Source: Trileptium ribeirensis
Taxonomy: Eukaryota > Nematoda > Enoplea > Enoplida > Thoracostomopsidae
Length of the DNA: 64,000 bases
NCBI GenBank assembly: GCA_030248225.1
Contig: JASANE010017412.1
Span: forward strand, 37,382 to 101,381
Direction of reading: 5' to 3'
A model generated the notes under the pieces. It worked only from the letters and a program-made list of their open reading frames with translations. It searched no databases and was not told the DNA's origin. Positions 31,791 through 44,831 of this stretch are shown in pieces (position 1 is the stretch's first letter; every line of letters begins with the position of its first letter). A program made the translations under genes and the position numbers.

Positions 31791-34438
31791 TGCAGTCGTC
31801 TAAAGGAACAGCTTGCATAATATAAATTTATTCCATAATTAAATAAACTCAGTTTGTACACGCTTGGCGATTCTATGTGTACATATATATACCTAAGATA
31901 TACATGGAAGTGCATATTGAGCATATTATAGCTAAATCAGCTAGAACGGGCTATGGTTTAGAGAAAAATTATTAGATATATACAGATATATATCATTATA
32001 TATGTACAGACAGAGACAGGTAGGTACGTTTTTTGACGCTAATCAAACGCGGAAGAGGTACAATTATTATTTTATATAAAAGAACGCTGTTGTCAGCGAA
32101 CAGAATTATATGCCAGCAAGGTATAGTAAAAATAAAAGTAATGTAGGTAGGTAGCTATGTTGTTTCTGTGTGAAGAGCAATGCCGTAAGAGCCCATTGGG
32201 TTTAGAGCTGTTTGGGAGAACGTGATGTAGCGTTGCTGTGGTGACCTGTAAGTCATTGGGAACCATCTTGTAAACATATGCTTCTTCGAAATATCAAAAT
32301 TGATCGTTTATAAATTTTGCGTACTCGTCGAAGTTAAAGACTGAGCAGCAATTATGTAGGGCAAGGAAGGAGTGTATTGGGCTATTAAAAAGTATGATGA
32401 TCAATGTGAAAACGACATGCTATCAAAGTGCGGAAGGTTCGTGGGGTGGGGAATGTTTGTTCAGCAGCAGGAGTTTTATATCCAGAAATTTTTGATCGAT
32501 AATACCATACTCTTCCTTCGACCGTAGATTGGGCTGCATGCTTGGGTTGAGGTGGCATCGTAGCAATGCTTCCTGCAGCGCCTCATTGAGCCAAACTAGA
32601 TTGCGTAAGCTTCAATGCGAGCTGACCGGGATTGTGGTGTATCACCTGCGCGATAGTCTTGCGGGACCGGCTTCAAGTCCCGACTGGTCCATCGTAAAGA
32701 TCATTTGTTCATGCTTGTATTTTGTGGTGAAGCCGGCGTAATCCTTAGCACGGAATATATGGCCAACTTTGCTAATTGACATAAGGGTATACTACAAAAT
32801 GTTTTACTAAGTTTTCAGCGTGACGTATGTTTGCAAGAGCATTGCTATTCGCTCACTTTACCAGATTCGCTAATAAACCGAGCTGTGGCTTCCAGATAGC
32901 AAAGTGGTTTGCGCACGCCATTCTCACGGATGCAATCGAATTTCGATCCGTGGTACCGGCTTGTGTTTCTCAAACATGTTCCTGTACACAGGCCAGCTCG
33001 GGCGTTAAAGGGTCAAGAAAGCTTGAGTTTGAAACATGATCGCCCTGCGATTCTGTACCGGAGTGATGGAACTGCTCACTACTGTAGCGTAACTTCAACG
33101 TGAGGTAGTTGGCACTCTGATGTAATTCTACCCTGCTAGAGCCCTCGATTCGAATCACGCCTGGGTCATGGTAAATATCCCGAATGGAACCTTTTCCATT
33201 CGTCAATATCAATAACCTAATGTTTGCATCCATGGATGTCTAACCCGAATTTTATATACATTGCTGTATTAGTCTACAGCTTGGTTTTCATTGCACAGGG
33301 GACAATGTGCAGTATCTATTTTTAATTTTCTAAATACGATAAATTACATTTATGCAGTTTTTTTGCGCAAACACCCATTATTTATTTATACTATTCACGG
33401 ATTGCTGCAGTGCCGTACGTTACGTATTTAATCTTTGTAACTAGCCGTTCTTTCTTTGAAACTTTTCCCGGTTAAACTAAAAACTCCTATTATCGCAGCT
33501 GTACAGTTTTGTTCTAGAATCTTCGTGCTTTTTATAAATTTGGCTATATAAACAAGAAAAATTGTACTATTTGTTTAATGTTTCCTACGTGGATTATATA
33601 CTGCGATTGTAATTTATAAATATGTATGCGTATATATGACGGTGTTTTTGTGTTCTGCCGACTGCTACCGATGTGGTGTGTGCGATTATATTTTTGGGAT
33701 TTGAGAACGCGTGCCTGGTGCATCGATTATTATACGACAGTTGCTGCTAACAATGTTGGCGAAAATTGACGTGAAGCTCGAAGAATTCTGGTTCTAGCTG
33801 GATGATGAGATGATTGGGGGGTCCAGAGACTATGGCTTGGGGACGTAACTGAAAGGATGGCGGGCGTCTCGGCTGCGCCTGAATTTTGCTCACCGACTAA
33901 GACAGGGTCGTTTTTTATACATCGAAATTACTACTGTCGGGCTTGCTCATGATGATCTTAGCTGGCCGCTTTTGACTATTGTGGATCAATAGTGTCAGAA
34001 GAAGATATCTATATCCACGTGCTGCTATTAAACTGCCAGTGATCTGGGTCCGAAGAACAGTCCGGTGTAATTTGAAACGTAGTTAATTGGTGAAAATAAA
34101 TTCTTTGAATATATCCACACGTCACTTTCTCACTATATCGTCCATGGCTCACTCTGTGACTTCAGGATCTTGGCAGAAAGCTGTGTATTTCTAGTTTATA
34201 TATATACAATGTATGTAGTATGCATTGGCTCGAATTAGATTTAAAAACGGATGGTTTTGGAGTTGCACTTGACTTGAAGTGAGCACATTAGGAGAAATTG
34301 CATGTGTTGCACTATTGCAATGCTTTATTCCAACCATAATGCGCTAATCAGCAACAGAAAAGCAACATTGAAGCGTTGGAACAAGAGGTATAACAAAATT
34401 TATATAAATTCTGCAAATTTTGTTGGACGAAAGGATTA
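31791..34438. other. Intergenic with tRNA-like SINE head
   Basis: Apart from the tRNA-like segments near 32630-32690 and 32885-32960, I see no feature. The T arm-like string GGCTTCAAGTCCCGAC at 32669-32684 may belong to another decayed tRNA-derived repeat. Confidence 0.4.
32885..32960 (+). repeat. tRNA-like head of a probable SINE
   Basis: A-box-like TAGCAAAGTGG (32897-32907) and B-box-like GAATTTCGATCC (32938-32949), at tRNA-like spacing, with GCGCACGCCATTCTCACGG between. The flanking text (TATTCGCTC before, CTCAAACATG after) recurs at 56980-57120, showing a dispersed family. It is degenerate and not a functional tRNA gene. Confidence 0.5.
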
Positions 34439-34446
34439 GTCCAAAC

Positions 34447-34695
34447 CATTTGCGGTTGTGGGGGCGCACCCTTCCTCTTGGCTAAGTGAAGGGACGAGAA
34501 GTAAGGGCAGGCCAGGCGTAAACCCCCCCCCCCAAAAAAAATGCTTTAAATTTTTAGTAGTGGGAACTACTACTGTTCAAATTTTGCGCCGATTGACCTG
34601 AGGGGAGCTCCAAGCTTTGGTAAAGCTTGCTTCCTGGGAGTGAGTAAGTGCCTGCCGAGAACCCCCTCCTCATGGCGACGTTGGATCCGCTACTG
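34447..34695. mobile_element. hAT MITE with CAGTAGCGGATCC-type end
   Basis: Left end CATTTGCGGTTGTGG; the right end, reverse-complemented, is CAGTAGCGGATCCAACG. The flanks gtccaaac (34439-34446) and gtcgaaac (34696-34703) match at seven of eight positions. The interior has a run of 11 C followed by A residues and a palindromic AGCTTTGGTAAAGCTT. Non-coding. Confidence 0.68.
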
Positions 34696-34703
34696 GTCGA
34701 AAC

Positions 34704-35495
34704 AGAAGACTGTGTATGAACTTTTCGGCTCACTTCTTTTCGTAACCAAAAATATTGTAGTTCTAAATTGAGTTACTAATATAAGTAGCAGTGTGTAAAG
34801 TGGACTTTATAAAAAACTTACAAAATTTTATTACTTTCTGTTCTGTACAGTTTTTTTACAAAGCTAATAATTTGTGCCGAATTCTTATGTGGGTTATTGA
34901 CATATATATGTAACAGATGCTAGTGCTAACTGATAAACATGTATTGTGAGGCAAGTCTTGTCATATAAAGCTATAATTTTTTGTGGAAACGCAACCGTGA
35001 TTGAATTGTTGCAGGTTGGAGAGATATGCCGGACTGGTTGACAATACTTGACTTGTGTGATTTAGAGAAAGTTGGAAATTGTGATAGAAGATCAGTCCTG
35101 TGACCGATACATCCAGTTCGTAGAAGATATACAGTATATAAGATTACAGAAAAGTAAAATGTTTTCTCGAATGTACTTTTCAAAGTAGCTTAAGATGAGT
35201 GAAGAATGTATACTAATAATTTTTAATTCGACGGCTTTTTCTATTTTCTAAAAGTATTATTCTATACATGGCGTGAGAATTTAGACTATAGGATAGGCTT
35301 AGAGCCGAGCCGAGCCTTTCGTATTGCCTGAAGAGTAAGGCCAGAGCATAAGATCTGTCTGTCATACCCGAGCCTAATGTACCTTTTTTTAAAAAACATG
35401 CAGTCGGTTTTTAAAAAGCTTTTATAAAACGGCAACATAATTGTAATGGTTGATGAATAGTACAATATTCTGTAGATAGCAAGGACTACCGAGAT
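34704..35495. other. Intergenic, no gene seen
   Basis: AT-rich, no recognisable feature. Confidence 0.45.
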
Positions 35496-35872
35496 AGCCC
35501 GGATCCACTTTTAAAAGCAGTAAATGTAACTAATATGTAGTTCCTTTGGTAGTTTCTTTATTATATTGTGTTTTATCTAGTGCTAGGCAAACTCATGTTA
35601 TTGTTATTAGGCGCCTAAGTGCTGAACACAGCTTGGCTTTTCATCGGAAGGGCCGAACTGAGACGGACATGGTTCAAGTAGAGCCCGGATCCACTTTTAA
35701 AAGCAGTAAATGTAACTAATATGTAGTTCCTTTGGTAGTTTCTTTATTATATTGTGTTTTATCTAGTGCTAGGCAAACTCATGTTATTGTTATTAGGCGC
35801 CTAAGTGCTGAACACAGCTTGGCTTTTCATCGGAAGGGCCGAACTGAGACGGACATGGTTCAAGTAGAGCCC
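35496..35872. repeat. Perfect 186-bp tandem duplication
   Basis: The unit beginning AGCCCGGATCCACTTT at 35496 recurs at 35682 with no difference that I can see, and the duplication ends with a third AGCCC at 35868-35872. The junction has a 5-bp repeat (AGCCC), as expected of a recent slippage or end-joining duplication. Confidence 0.92.
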
Positions 35873-37888
35873 ATCCAGGGCCTGAAAATGTGGTTCTTCT
35901 GTCCTGAAAATGTGGCTCTTTCTCACCTCTAGTCTGTCCTGAGCCGCTCTGATCGGGTTCTGTTTGTTCTTATTGTTTTTTTGGTGACGAAAATAGCCTC
36001 ATATATTATAATTGGAATAGATGGATCTGCTAAAACGCAATTTGTGCGGGCGGTTGTGCAACTACAGTTTTTGTTGGTAGAACACAAATTTTAATCAATG
36101 TGCAACTTTTGTTTCTAAAACGTCATCGTGAGATTTGCCGCAAATACATTATGCTGTATTATACGATTTTTATAGGATATGTAGAATTATAACCGTAAAC
36201 GTATGTATACAAGTAAATACAACGCGCTATGAAGACACTTGTTATTGACATTTTTGGCTTATTTGTTGTTATTTATAGAAATACGCATAATCATCGTTTT
36301 ATATGCAGCATTGTCAAAGAGTTCTTCAGTGTTCTAGACTGTTGGCCGAGGCCTAACCCCCCGGGCGTGTGCTGCAAAATATAAATAGGGGTTTGCTACT
36401 TAATGGCACTGAGCACAATTTGATTTTATCTGATAAAGGTTGTCTGGAATCGGGAACGCAGGGTTCTAGCTAGCATTGTATCCCGCTAACAAATTCTTTA
36501 TCCGCTGGACGTGCGCCTCAATATATAACTAGGCGATTTAATGTTCAATGGCAGTGAGCGGAATTTGACATTTTTAACAAAGCTTTCTTGGAATCTCATA
36601 CTGAAGATGATCAAGCCTAAGCAACATGATTGCTCTGATTATGTGTGCGATGCCGCTTGCCACACCGCTACGCAGAAATCTTTCACTACCCGCTCGGATA
36701 ATGGTAAACTTGCAAACGGGGTATCACGTTACGCTACCTCAAACGATTGTTGTATAATGTTTGGTCTCGCAACATCAGTGTGCCATCCTTTTAGTTTTGT
36801 CACAACACTAAAAGGAATGACTTGAGTTTTTATCGTGCTGCTGATTACACTGTATCATCACCTACATTTGATGTTTGAGTCTAACTACTGTACATACACA
36901 CAGCGACATACGTAGCTTTTCGGATCACGTCAAGTGTTTTCCACTTATAACAGACGGCTAAAAAACTTGACATGAGTAACGTAGGATAAAAATTTAACGT
37001 TCAGTTGCTAACCCAAGCTAAATTTAGACCTTTAGCCTCAGAGATACAAAATTTGAGACTATCATCCTGGGAGTGGGAACTTGATATGATGCTCTGGGGC
37101 TGGGAAGTTGACACAATCCGTTTTTATACGATTGTGCCTGTAGCCTTAGCCCTGAAAAATTTCGCAACGAGGACACCCAGGAAATAGGTCTGGCGCTAAT
37201 ATCTTTTTGAGAACAACAAATAAAGAACATATTAATCGTTAAGCTTACAACCTCAAATGCGTGCTTTTAGAATCTGATGTTGTTCAAATATGACATTGAA
37301 ATGAATTTCAAATTTGACATTTCACACGGTGTAAATTAGTTAAACACTTAGTTTGGACTTTTGGGTCAATGTGATGTACAAATCCAATGGTAACAGTTTA
37401 CTTAAATTGAGATAACTTGACACCATGTGTCAACTTATGTCTTCTCTGGCTGTATTAATCTATATGTAAATTTAACTACAGTATTTATGTTCTTACCAGC
37501 TGTATATATATCTTTGCTGCACTACCTAAAGTCAGCAACTTATGCATTTATACTGCAGCATTAGCGCATGTTGTACCTTATCAGGAAGCGATGTATTAAA
37601 TTTGACAATCTACGAATACTTTCGAGTCACTCGGAAAACTCGCCAAACTATTTGCTTCGTACAAAGCCGAAGGGCTAGTGTTTTCTTTGCGCGGTATATT
37701 GGTGTCATTATATAGCCATTTATGAAGATGTAACGAACGTGTCTGGTCCCTTCAAAAAATAAACATCGGTAGTTGAGCGACATAAAGAGGCTTGTTAAAA
37801 CCGATATATACTAAATGCTTTGAGGAAAGCAATTGAAAAAGTTAAGGACAAATGAATAGTGCTTGTATGTCGTTGTCAATCTCGCATG
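35873..37888. other. Intergenic with a weak ~145-bp duplication
   Basis: 36365-36450 and 36508-36600 share (G/A)CGTG.GC..CAA.ATATAA, TTAATG..CA(C/G)TGAGC and T.TGGAATC. This is an old tandem pair. No gene is seen; the 94-codon frame at 36541-36825 lies over one copy and looks random. Confidence 0.4.
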
Positions 37889-37994
37889 ATAAGATTATTA
37901 CCTGACGGGAGGCATTCTGTCGGGGTACTTGCGGTGATACAATAAGATTAATACCTGACGGGAGGCATTCTGCCGGTCTACTTGCGGTGATACA
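37889..37994. repeat. 53-bp tandem duplication
   Basis: ATAAGATTA.TACCTGACGG, GAGGCATTCTG.CGG and TACTTGCGGTGATAC occur twice at an offset of 53 bases with few differences. Confidence 0.85.
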
Positions 37995-40526
37995 TTGAAA
38001 TCCAACCAACGTTCAAAGTTAGCCGGGCACTGAAAAACTTAGGATTTTTCAAATTCCGTATTTCGTGGAAAAAACTAATATTTTTGTCAAAAACGGCGAA
38101 GAAGCTTGATTTTTTACAATTTTGTTTTTCTGTTTAAACTGATAACACTCAATTTCGTATTCTGCAAATGAAAAGCAATTAAAGCAAAAATGTGCAAACA
38201 ACCTGAGTGCTAACTATTTCTTTAAAACCTACCTAGTAGAACTTTAATCAGAAATAGACTTATGTAATGTGTATGTGTATAAACCTAAACGGATATAGTG
38301 CGTGTATAATATACTAATATACATACCGTCTTTACTAGTTTGCGCTGTTTAGTTTGGTATTTCTTTCACCATTGTTTGCTGTATAATACAATTACTCAAT
38401 ATTTTAACTACGGTCATAATAATATTGTGTATATATATATAGTCTAATCATTGTATATTTTTATAAAACTTTAATGTTATAAAAAGCTATGTTAGCTTGT
38501 TTAGACAAGCGGCTAAAATTTTAGCTGCTATTTATGGTGTGCCAGCAGCGTCGTGGTTGGTTGGCGGCAGAGGTGAGCGCGGACCCAAATTTGGCGGCCC
38601 GACCCCGTTCCAATCCGAATCCGTACCGTGTATAAAGTTTTCTAGTTTGGCTGACTTGGGTTTATGTGAGAATTTTATACTAATTAATGTATCTATATAT
38701 TGTGTTTAGATATGACTTAAGTTATAAGAAAGCATAAACACACCAGTAAAATCTATACGGGCATGTAGTAATTGATATTTTGTTGGCCTATTTTGAATAA
38801 ATTAGTCAGCTAGCTAGGCTTATGGTTCTTGCCCCGGTGGTTAAGTCTGAGTGGAGTGTCTGGTCTCATTCCGGCTTTTGTTGTTGGAACGTTTTTAGGA
38901 AAACCAGCAATGTACAGTTTATCATTAAGAATTATTCATTGCGTGCAAGGCATGTTTGAAACAGCAATATCTATTTTGGAGCGGACATCCTGCAACATGT
39001 GTCGTGAATGAATGATACGTATTGTGTCTTAATTTAACACTAGACTTTTATTATGAGCCCAGCGTGCGACATGGCAGTGAGGGTGGCACTAGGAGAAACT
39101 TTCAGTGCTGCCTACGGCGGGAAAGGATTTAATGTGATTAGATTCCGTACATCTGTGGAGGGTACGAGAAATTTTAGTTGTATTTGTTCAATATTACATA
39201 TCCATCGACGGGGTAGCAATACCTTCCGAACGGTTGGACCCTCTTATTTAAACTTCTAAGGAGGTCCAATGAAACAATTTTGTCCAATTTCGAAATTTCT
39301 GCGTTATATATGCATATTCTACCGATGATTTTTTATAATGTAATGACAAACACTGTATTACTTGTGTATTAGAATGTTTTTGATGATTAGTAAACACGGG
39401 TCCACCTTGGTCCTCGCCAGGTGGTTGCATGAAAAATAGCCGGCGATGAAAGTCAGCTTTAGACTCATTGAGTGGGTGTTCAGTTGACCTAATTGACTGA
39501 ACTAAATTCTTGACCTCAAAATAGTATGATCTCTACAAAATTTTAGGTACGCGTTCGTTTTGCGATAGAAGTTGTTATGAAGCGTGATGTAGTTCTGTAA
39601 AGAAGGCACAATGCTGTAGTTAATAAATTACCATGATAGTCTACTAGGAAACACGCCAGAAGTCCAAGTGGTGTGCCGTATTTGTCCACACCCTGAGGCC
39701 AAGCACCTCGAGCAAAATTTTGTAGCATATGGAGACAGTTATTGATTATATATATACTCCTGCCTCGATCCCCTCAGAAATTCTCTGGCTGGACCAATAC
39801 ATCCAGCAATTCCCTGTAGGTTCAATGAAATGTTCATGAGAACTTTCGAAATTACTTTATAATTTAAATAACACCGGATTGCCCATAGCGATTTTGTCTG
39901 GTTTAGCTGGTACGTTTACGTTTTATATATAATTACATTTTTAAATAAACACTAGATGTGTATTGTTGACGTGACATCGAAGAGTGATATATAACAAAAT
40001 TATTAGAAAGGCGTAGTTGTATATATATTACATACAGTTCAGTATGCTTAATATAGTAGTAACAAAGTTTTCTCGCCGCCAAGTAATGTAAATCCTGAAA
40101 CGCTTGAATCAGCCCATCGATATCCATTCTTGAAATTTTACGAACATAATTTTATAACGTACTAGATCGTGAAAAAAGCGAAGCATCAAGATGAGGAGCA
40201 TCCGCGCCTTGTAAACGTACCATATTACTATATTTTTCCACTGTCACTCGCTCCATTTAGTAGCTAGTGCCGATGCTGAAAAGAAATATGAGCGATATTT
40301 CCAACTGTTGGGCTTTGTGTCATTTGAGTATGATCCCGTAGCTAATAGTAGTCTAGCTGTACAGTGTAGTTATGGTTAATTTCGTGACATTAATTGCTGT
40401 TGGCAGGATCGGTGATGGCTCTAAATTTTTGTCTTGACTGCCACTGGTGCGGTTTCTACATCTGGATTCCTAGCTCCAACATCTTGACCTATTTTTTGTG
40501 AAATACATTTTGACGGCTTTAAGTTA
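37995..40526. other. Intergenic, no gene seen
   Basis: AT-rich with isolated GC-richer patches (38540-38630, 39650-39790). I recognise no gene or complete element. Confidence 0.45.
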
Positions 40527-43500
40527 TAATGTACTAGGACCAGTTCTGGCCCTAAGGGATCCCAGCTGCACCACGTTCAGCTTACACTGTGGTGCCCGTG
40601 CAACCCGGCTTGCACGATTCCCCGGTGGACCCTAGTCTGGAAGAAAGGAACCGCTTAGCTTAGCGGGCTGCCGGCGGGTTAACCAGGGTGTTCGACCTGG
40701 CCCCTATATTGGGCCACGTATCTAATGGTATGGAGGTCCCCCTGACGGAGGGTCATCCCCTAAGCCTGCTCACAGGTAATAAGGCTGACCCGTCGTTCCC
40801 TCGCTTTATGTTACCAGGCCCTAAACCAAGACCCTTAGAAAGCTTCTTAAACGGTAAGGCCCGTATTCAAAGGGGTGCTTGATGAGCCGAGGGACTATCC
40901 CGAAACCCTCAACTCCCTGAGAGGCAGTAGTGGGGTTGTGTTACCCTGGTTAGATTGGGGATGTAGCTAGCTGGGCCTAGCCGGTCCAAAGTATTGGAGA
41001 ATTATAAGGGTAACGGAGCAGATATTTGCTGCAGGGAACTTTGTGACCTATGCACCAAGGACTAGTTGCTAAAGTGACACGGGCAGTAACGCTAACACGC
41101 GCGAGTCCAGCTGGGCCTACCTTTGGGAATGGGCCTAATTTAACACAGCAGTATTAATTTATTCGACTTGGGTATGGCCGTATTCTATGTATACATTAAA
41201 TTCGAAGTAAACTTTTGAGTGGTGAGCGGGGATGGGGTCGGCAGTAATGCAACATGGTGGTCGCGGGCGTCTTTGGAAAGTAGCCGAAAGGTAGCATGCG
41301 GGAAGGAACCGTGAACATAGGCCGGACAGCGCTAGAGGAGATTCGTACATTTCTCTAAGACGGGGTACGCTTAAGCTTAGTAATGTCCCATTCGCCTGAA
41401 ATGAATACACACGCCAACTGTTTACTTTCTGTTTTTTTATTTCGGCACACGGTAAAACATTACCAATCGGGTACACTCAAATATATAATTATGTACACCG
41501 CGATATATACCATGAATTCCGGGCTCCATGCACGGAGCCCTTTATCGCAAATATACATACTTGAGAAGTTTAAACGTGATGCGAAACAGCCATTTACTTT
41601 CAAACTCCTTGGATGACGAAAGAATGACTCTCGAGCTCCAATCGGGCTCTTTTAGAAATACGGAACCCTCGACCCGAGATTTTAGTAATTAGCAACCCCT
41701 GATTTGGATGACGAAATTACATTTTGTGAGCTCCATTTGGGCCCTTTATAGACGCGAAACCCTCACCCTAAAATTTGCGACTTAGGTTTTGTCTTAAGAT
41801 TCGAAGGTGCAGTTAGCTCCGGAGTGCGCATCGTTTTATCCGCAGATCATCAAATGCTCCTAACGCTACGATCCCGACGCAAATGACAGGAAAATACCAA
41901 TTAGTGTGAATCGGCCTCTCGACTAAATTTCGTCGCCTAAGTCCTATGCGCCTAGGCTTCCGGCACAAGATCACGCCCACTGCCTTGTACACTGCTCGCC
42001 CTGCACATTCCTTTCTGCTCTAAAAACCCGTTGAGCCTGCACACCCTGAATCCAGCACTCCAAGATCTGCCATGTGTTAGCTGATTAGGCCGGTTTCACG
42101 GTTTACTGAAACGCTTCAACCACATTCGATAAAAGAGCTCCAATTTTAACACTTTCGTATGCAAGGCCGTGTTAGCCTATATGCGCCGAGACACAGGGCC
42201 TCCAGCGACTATTTCGAGAGCCGTGCTAGCTCATCCGGGTCGACGAGACCCTGGGGTTGGGGACGAAACCGATGGCTCAAAGTGATGACGTTCCAATCCA
42301 CCGACCATGGTTGCGACTGCCCTCAAGTAATAGCTCCTTGTCCTATGTTAAGTAAAATTTACCCTGATCTGTTCATCTCCACGTCAATCATGTACACTCC
42401 CTCTTCACTTCCATAGCATCACCCTACTTGAAATTTTGCGCACATTCCCAGGGCCGCAACATGCAACAGGGCCCCGGGAGTGGAGAACCAGCCGAGCTAC
42501 CGCAATCGAAATTTATGGAAATTTTTTGTGACAAGTATTTGAAGCGATAAACACCAATTTGGGGTACCAACTCGTACGGGCGCTCGGAGCATCCAACGGA
42601 CACCCCAACGCCCGCAAGAGCGGCCCCTTCTGATTTCGAAAGCGAAAATGCAAACACATCAAAACGCCTCGGGCGGACCTCTTGCACACGTCTGCATGTC
42701 GAAAAATTCACCGGGGCGGCGAAAAACAAAAAGAACTCAAAAGCCCGACACAGCTTTCTATGAAAACTAACGGCGACAACCGCCGACAAAATACGACAGC
42801 TCCTAAAGCAAAACTTACCGACTGGTTCCGAATTGCTGAACAGGCTAGTTCTTTTATACTAGCTCGAGACCCCCTCCATGGCTAACCCCTGTGATAGATC
42901 CTCCGAATACAAAAATATAAGCGGCACACACATCAAATCTAAAAACTAAGTAAGACTTAAACAGCACAACACATCAATTTGAAAACTCTGTACTGCTTAA
43001 GCGGCAAAACACTACTAAAAACATACATACATACATATGTGGTTCTCTGGAAACAAACAACATTGTCGCCAGCCCCCAGTATGGTGTCTAGATTAAAGCA
43101 GCTATACGTGGCCGAGGCTCGCCAAGAAAACAAAACCGCCCGCTGGTCGTCGCGGCGAAAATTTAAGAGAGAGTTATAACGGCGCTCAGGGCGCTGTTTG
43201 CTCATAGGGACATCGGCACATTTTTGCCGATGTCTCCGGATCTAAAAACGGTAGGCGGACGGGGGTAAGACCGGGATCTTGGCCTGGCAGACCGGCTGCT
43301 GGTGAAATTTAAATTTTAATTGTATCTCCCACGAGAGGTCCGTTAGAGGCCGATTCAAGCGTAAAGACCCGATAAGTGTACCGGGCTCAAAAATCGGGGA
43401 ATTTTGATTGTTTTTGATGTCCCCTTAAGCTTAGAAAATTAGAGGCCTAGGCGCCTATTCGGAGATCCGTAGGTGTTTAGGGGAACCAAATTCTTGGCCC

Positions 43501-44831
43501 GCCGGAGCAATTTGGCACCCTTAGCAATCCTTAATAAGGTTTAGTCACACCCGTTCCCCGAGTTTAGTAGGAAACCCGAAATTTGAACTTTTAGCGAGTA
43601 CCTTAGGTATTTTATATCCTGAAATAGTAGCTATTTCAGTTCTCCCAGGCCGAAAGTTTTGATTACCTAAAGATGATCGGGCCGCATATAAGAAACTATG
43701 AACCCGTCCTCACATTCTCTGACCCTATATATTGATACGTGTATATACGTAATAAGTATTAACGCATAACAGATACATGCAGTTAATAGTAACCACTCGG
43801 CGGGTGCGCTGGGATCAGGCTCGGGGCGACCAGTTTTATTGTGCCACCAAAAATTCCTGTGACATCCGTTGGTCCCTGGCCTCTCCGAACGCACACCCGT
43901 CCCTTGTAACAAACGTGATACATTAAACAATTTACAACCAATGAAATATATCGAGCAATTCATTTTCACGAGGATCGACCGGACACCACTAGCCATTACC
44001 CTTTTTATCTCGTATACGGTACCAAAATCCCCCCGTGCACCTTCGGGTGGTGGAGTGTGACCTTACAAGCACAGACACAAACGAAATACAATATTGTTTA
44101 TTTCACAATAACTGTAACATTACACAATTATTTTATGTGGAAGTCACACTCCACCGGTATCCGGTCGTCCATACCCCCGTCTTCCTACTAATTTCGGTGC
44201 GTTTTAGGCGTTTTTCTAATTTCATAAAATTCAGGCCGTTACAATAAAGCTTATAAATTTGCTGTCATTTTAACGCCTGTAACTCTGGTATAAATTCACA
44301 TGGCATGGGCACCAATACTCGAATACAACAGTCGGGTACCTGAGTATTTAGATATTTTGATAGATGCCTAAAATTTATTTGCCGCCGTGTAAAATTCAGT
44401 TCTTGATAACCTGAGACATACAGCTAACTCAAAACTAAAATAAGTGAAGTTGAAATACGGAACACAATTGACATTTATTTTTAATACACATGATTCTCGT
44501 GAAGTCCAGGTTCCTATGGAATACCGGGGAATATAATTTGGACACAATGCTTCTCCTAATAATGACAATAACAAATTTCTATTATAAACTAAAGCTATCG
44601 CTCACCGTTGTGTATCAATAATTAGAGCACCGCGTATTCACAACTTTAGTGGTTTTCTTTGCAAAAATATAGAAATTAAAAATGGAACGTAATAACAAAA
44701 TAACAAAATCTTAACTAACTCTAAAAGTTTAATTCTAGAACTTGGGGCTGAATCTGAGTAAACAAGCAACAGTAAACTAATGAACTCATGCGTGAATCTG
44801 CAAAATACAACTTTTATAGTATATATATCCT
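40527..44831. repeat. Unrecognised GC-richer ~4.3-kb unit, copy 1
   Basis: Starts GTACTAGGACCAGTTCTGGC. Its first ~280 bp (to about 40805) match 44832-45105 closely, including CTTAGCTTAGC.GGCTGCC and GGTCCCCCTGA. Further pairs continue in the same order: the CGGGCGC/GCCCGC block at 42575-42720 with 47005-47150, and GTTAGAGGCCG at about 43344 with 47756. So this is a diverged collinear duplication, not two isolated repeats. No polymerase, integrase or transposase frame and no rRNA was recognised. It may be a decayed retroelement or a tandem-array unit. Confidence 0.55.

Noticed and set aside
37005..37187. Short + strand frame with aromatic-rich peptide
   Set aside because: 60 codons, no recognised motif and no splice context; expected by chance in this much DNA.
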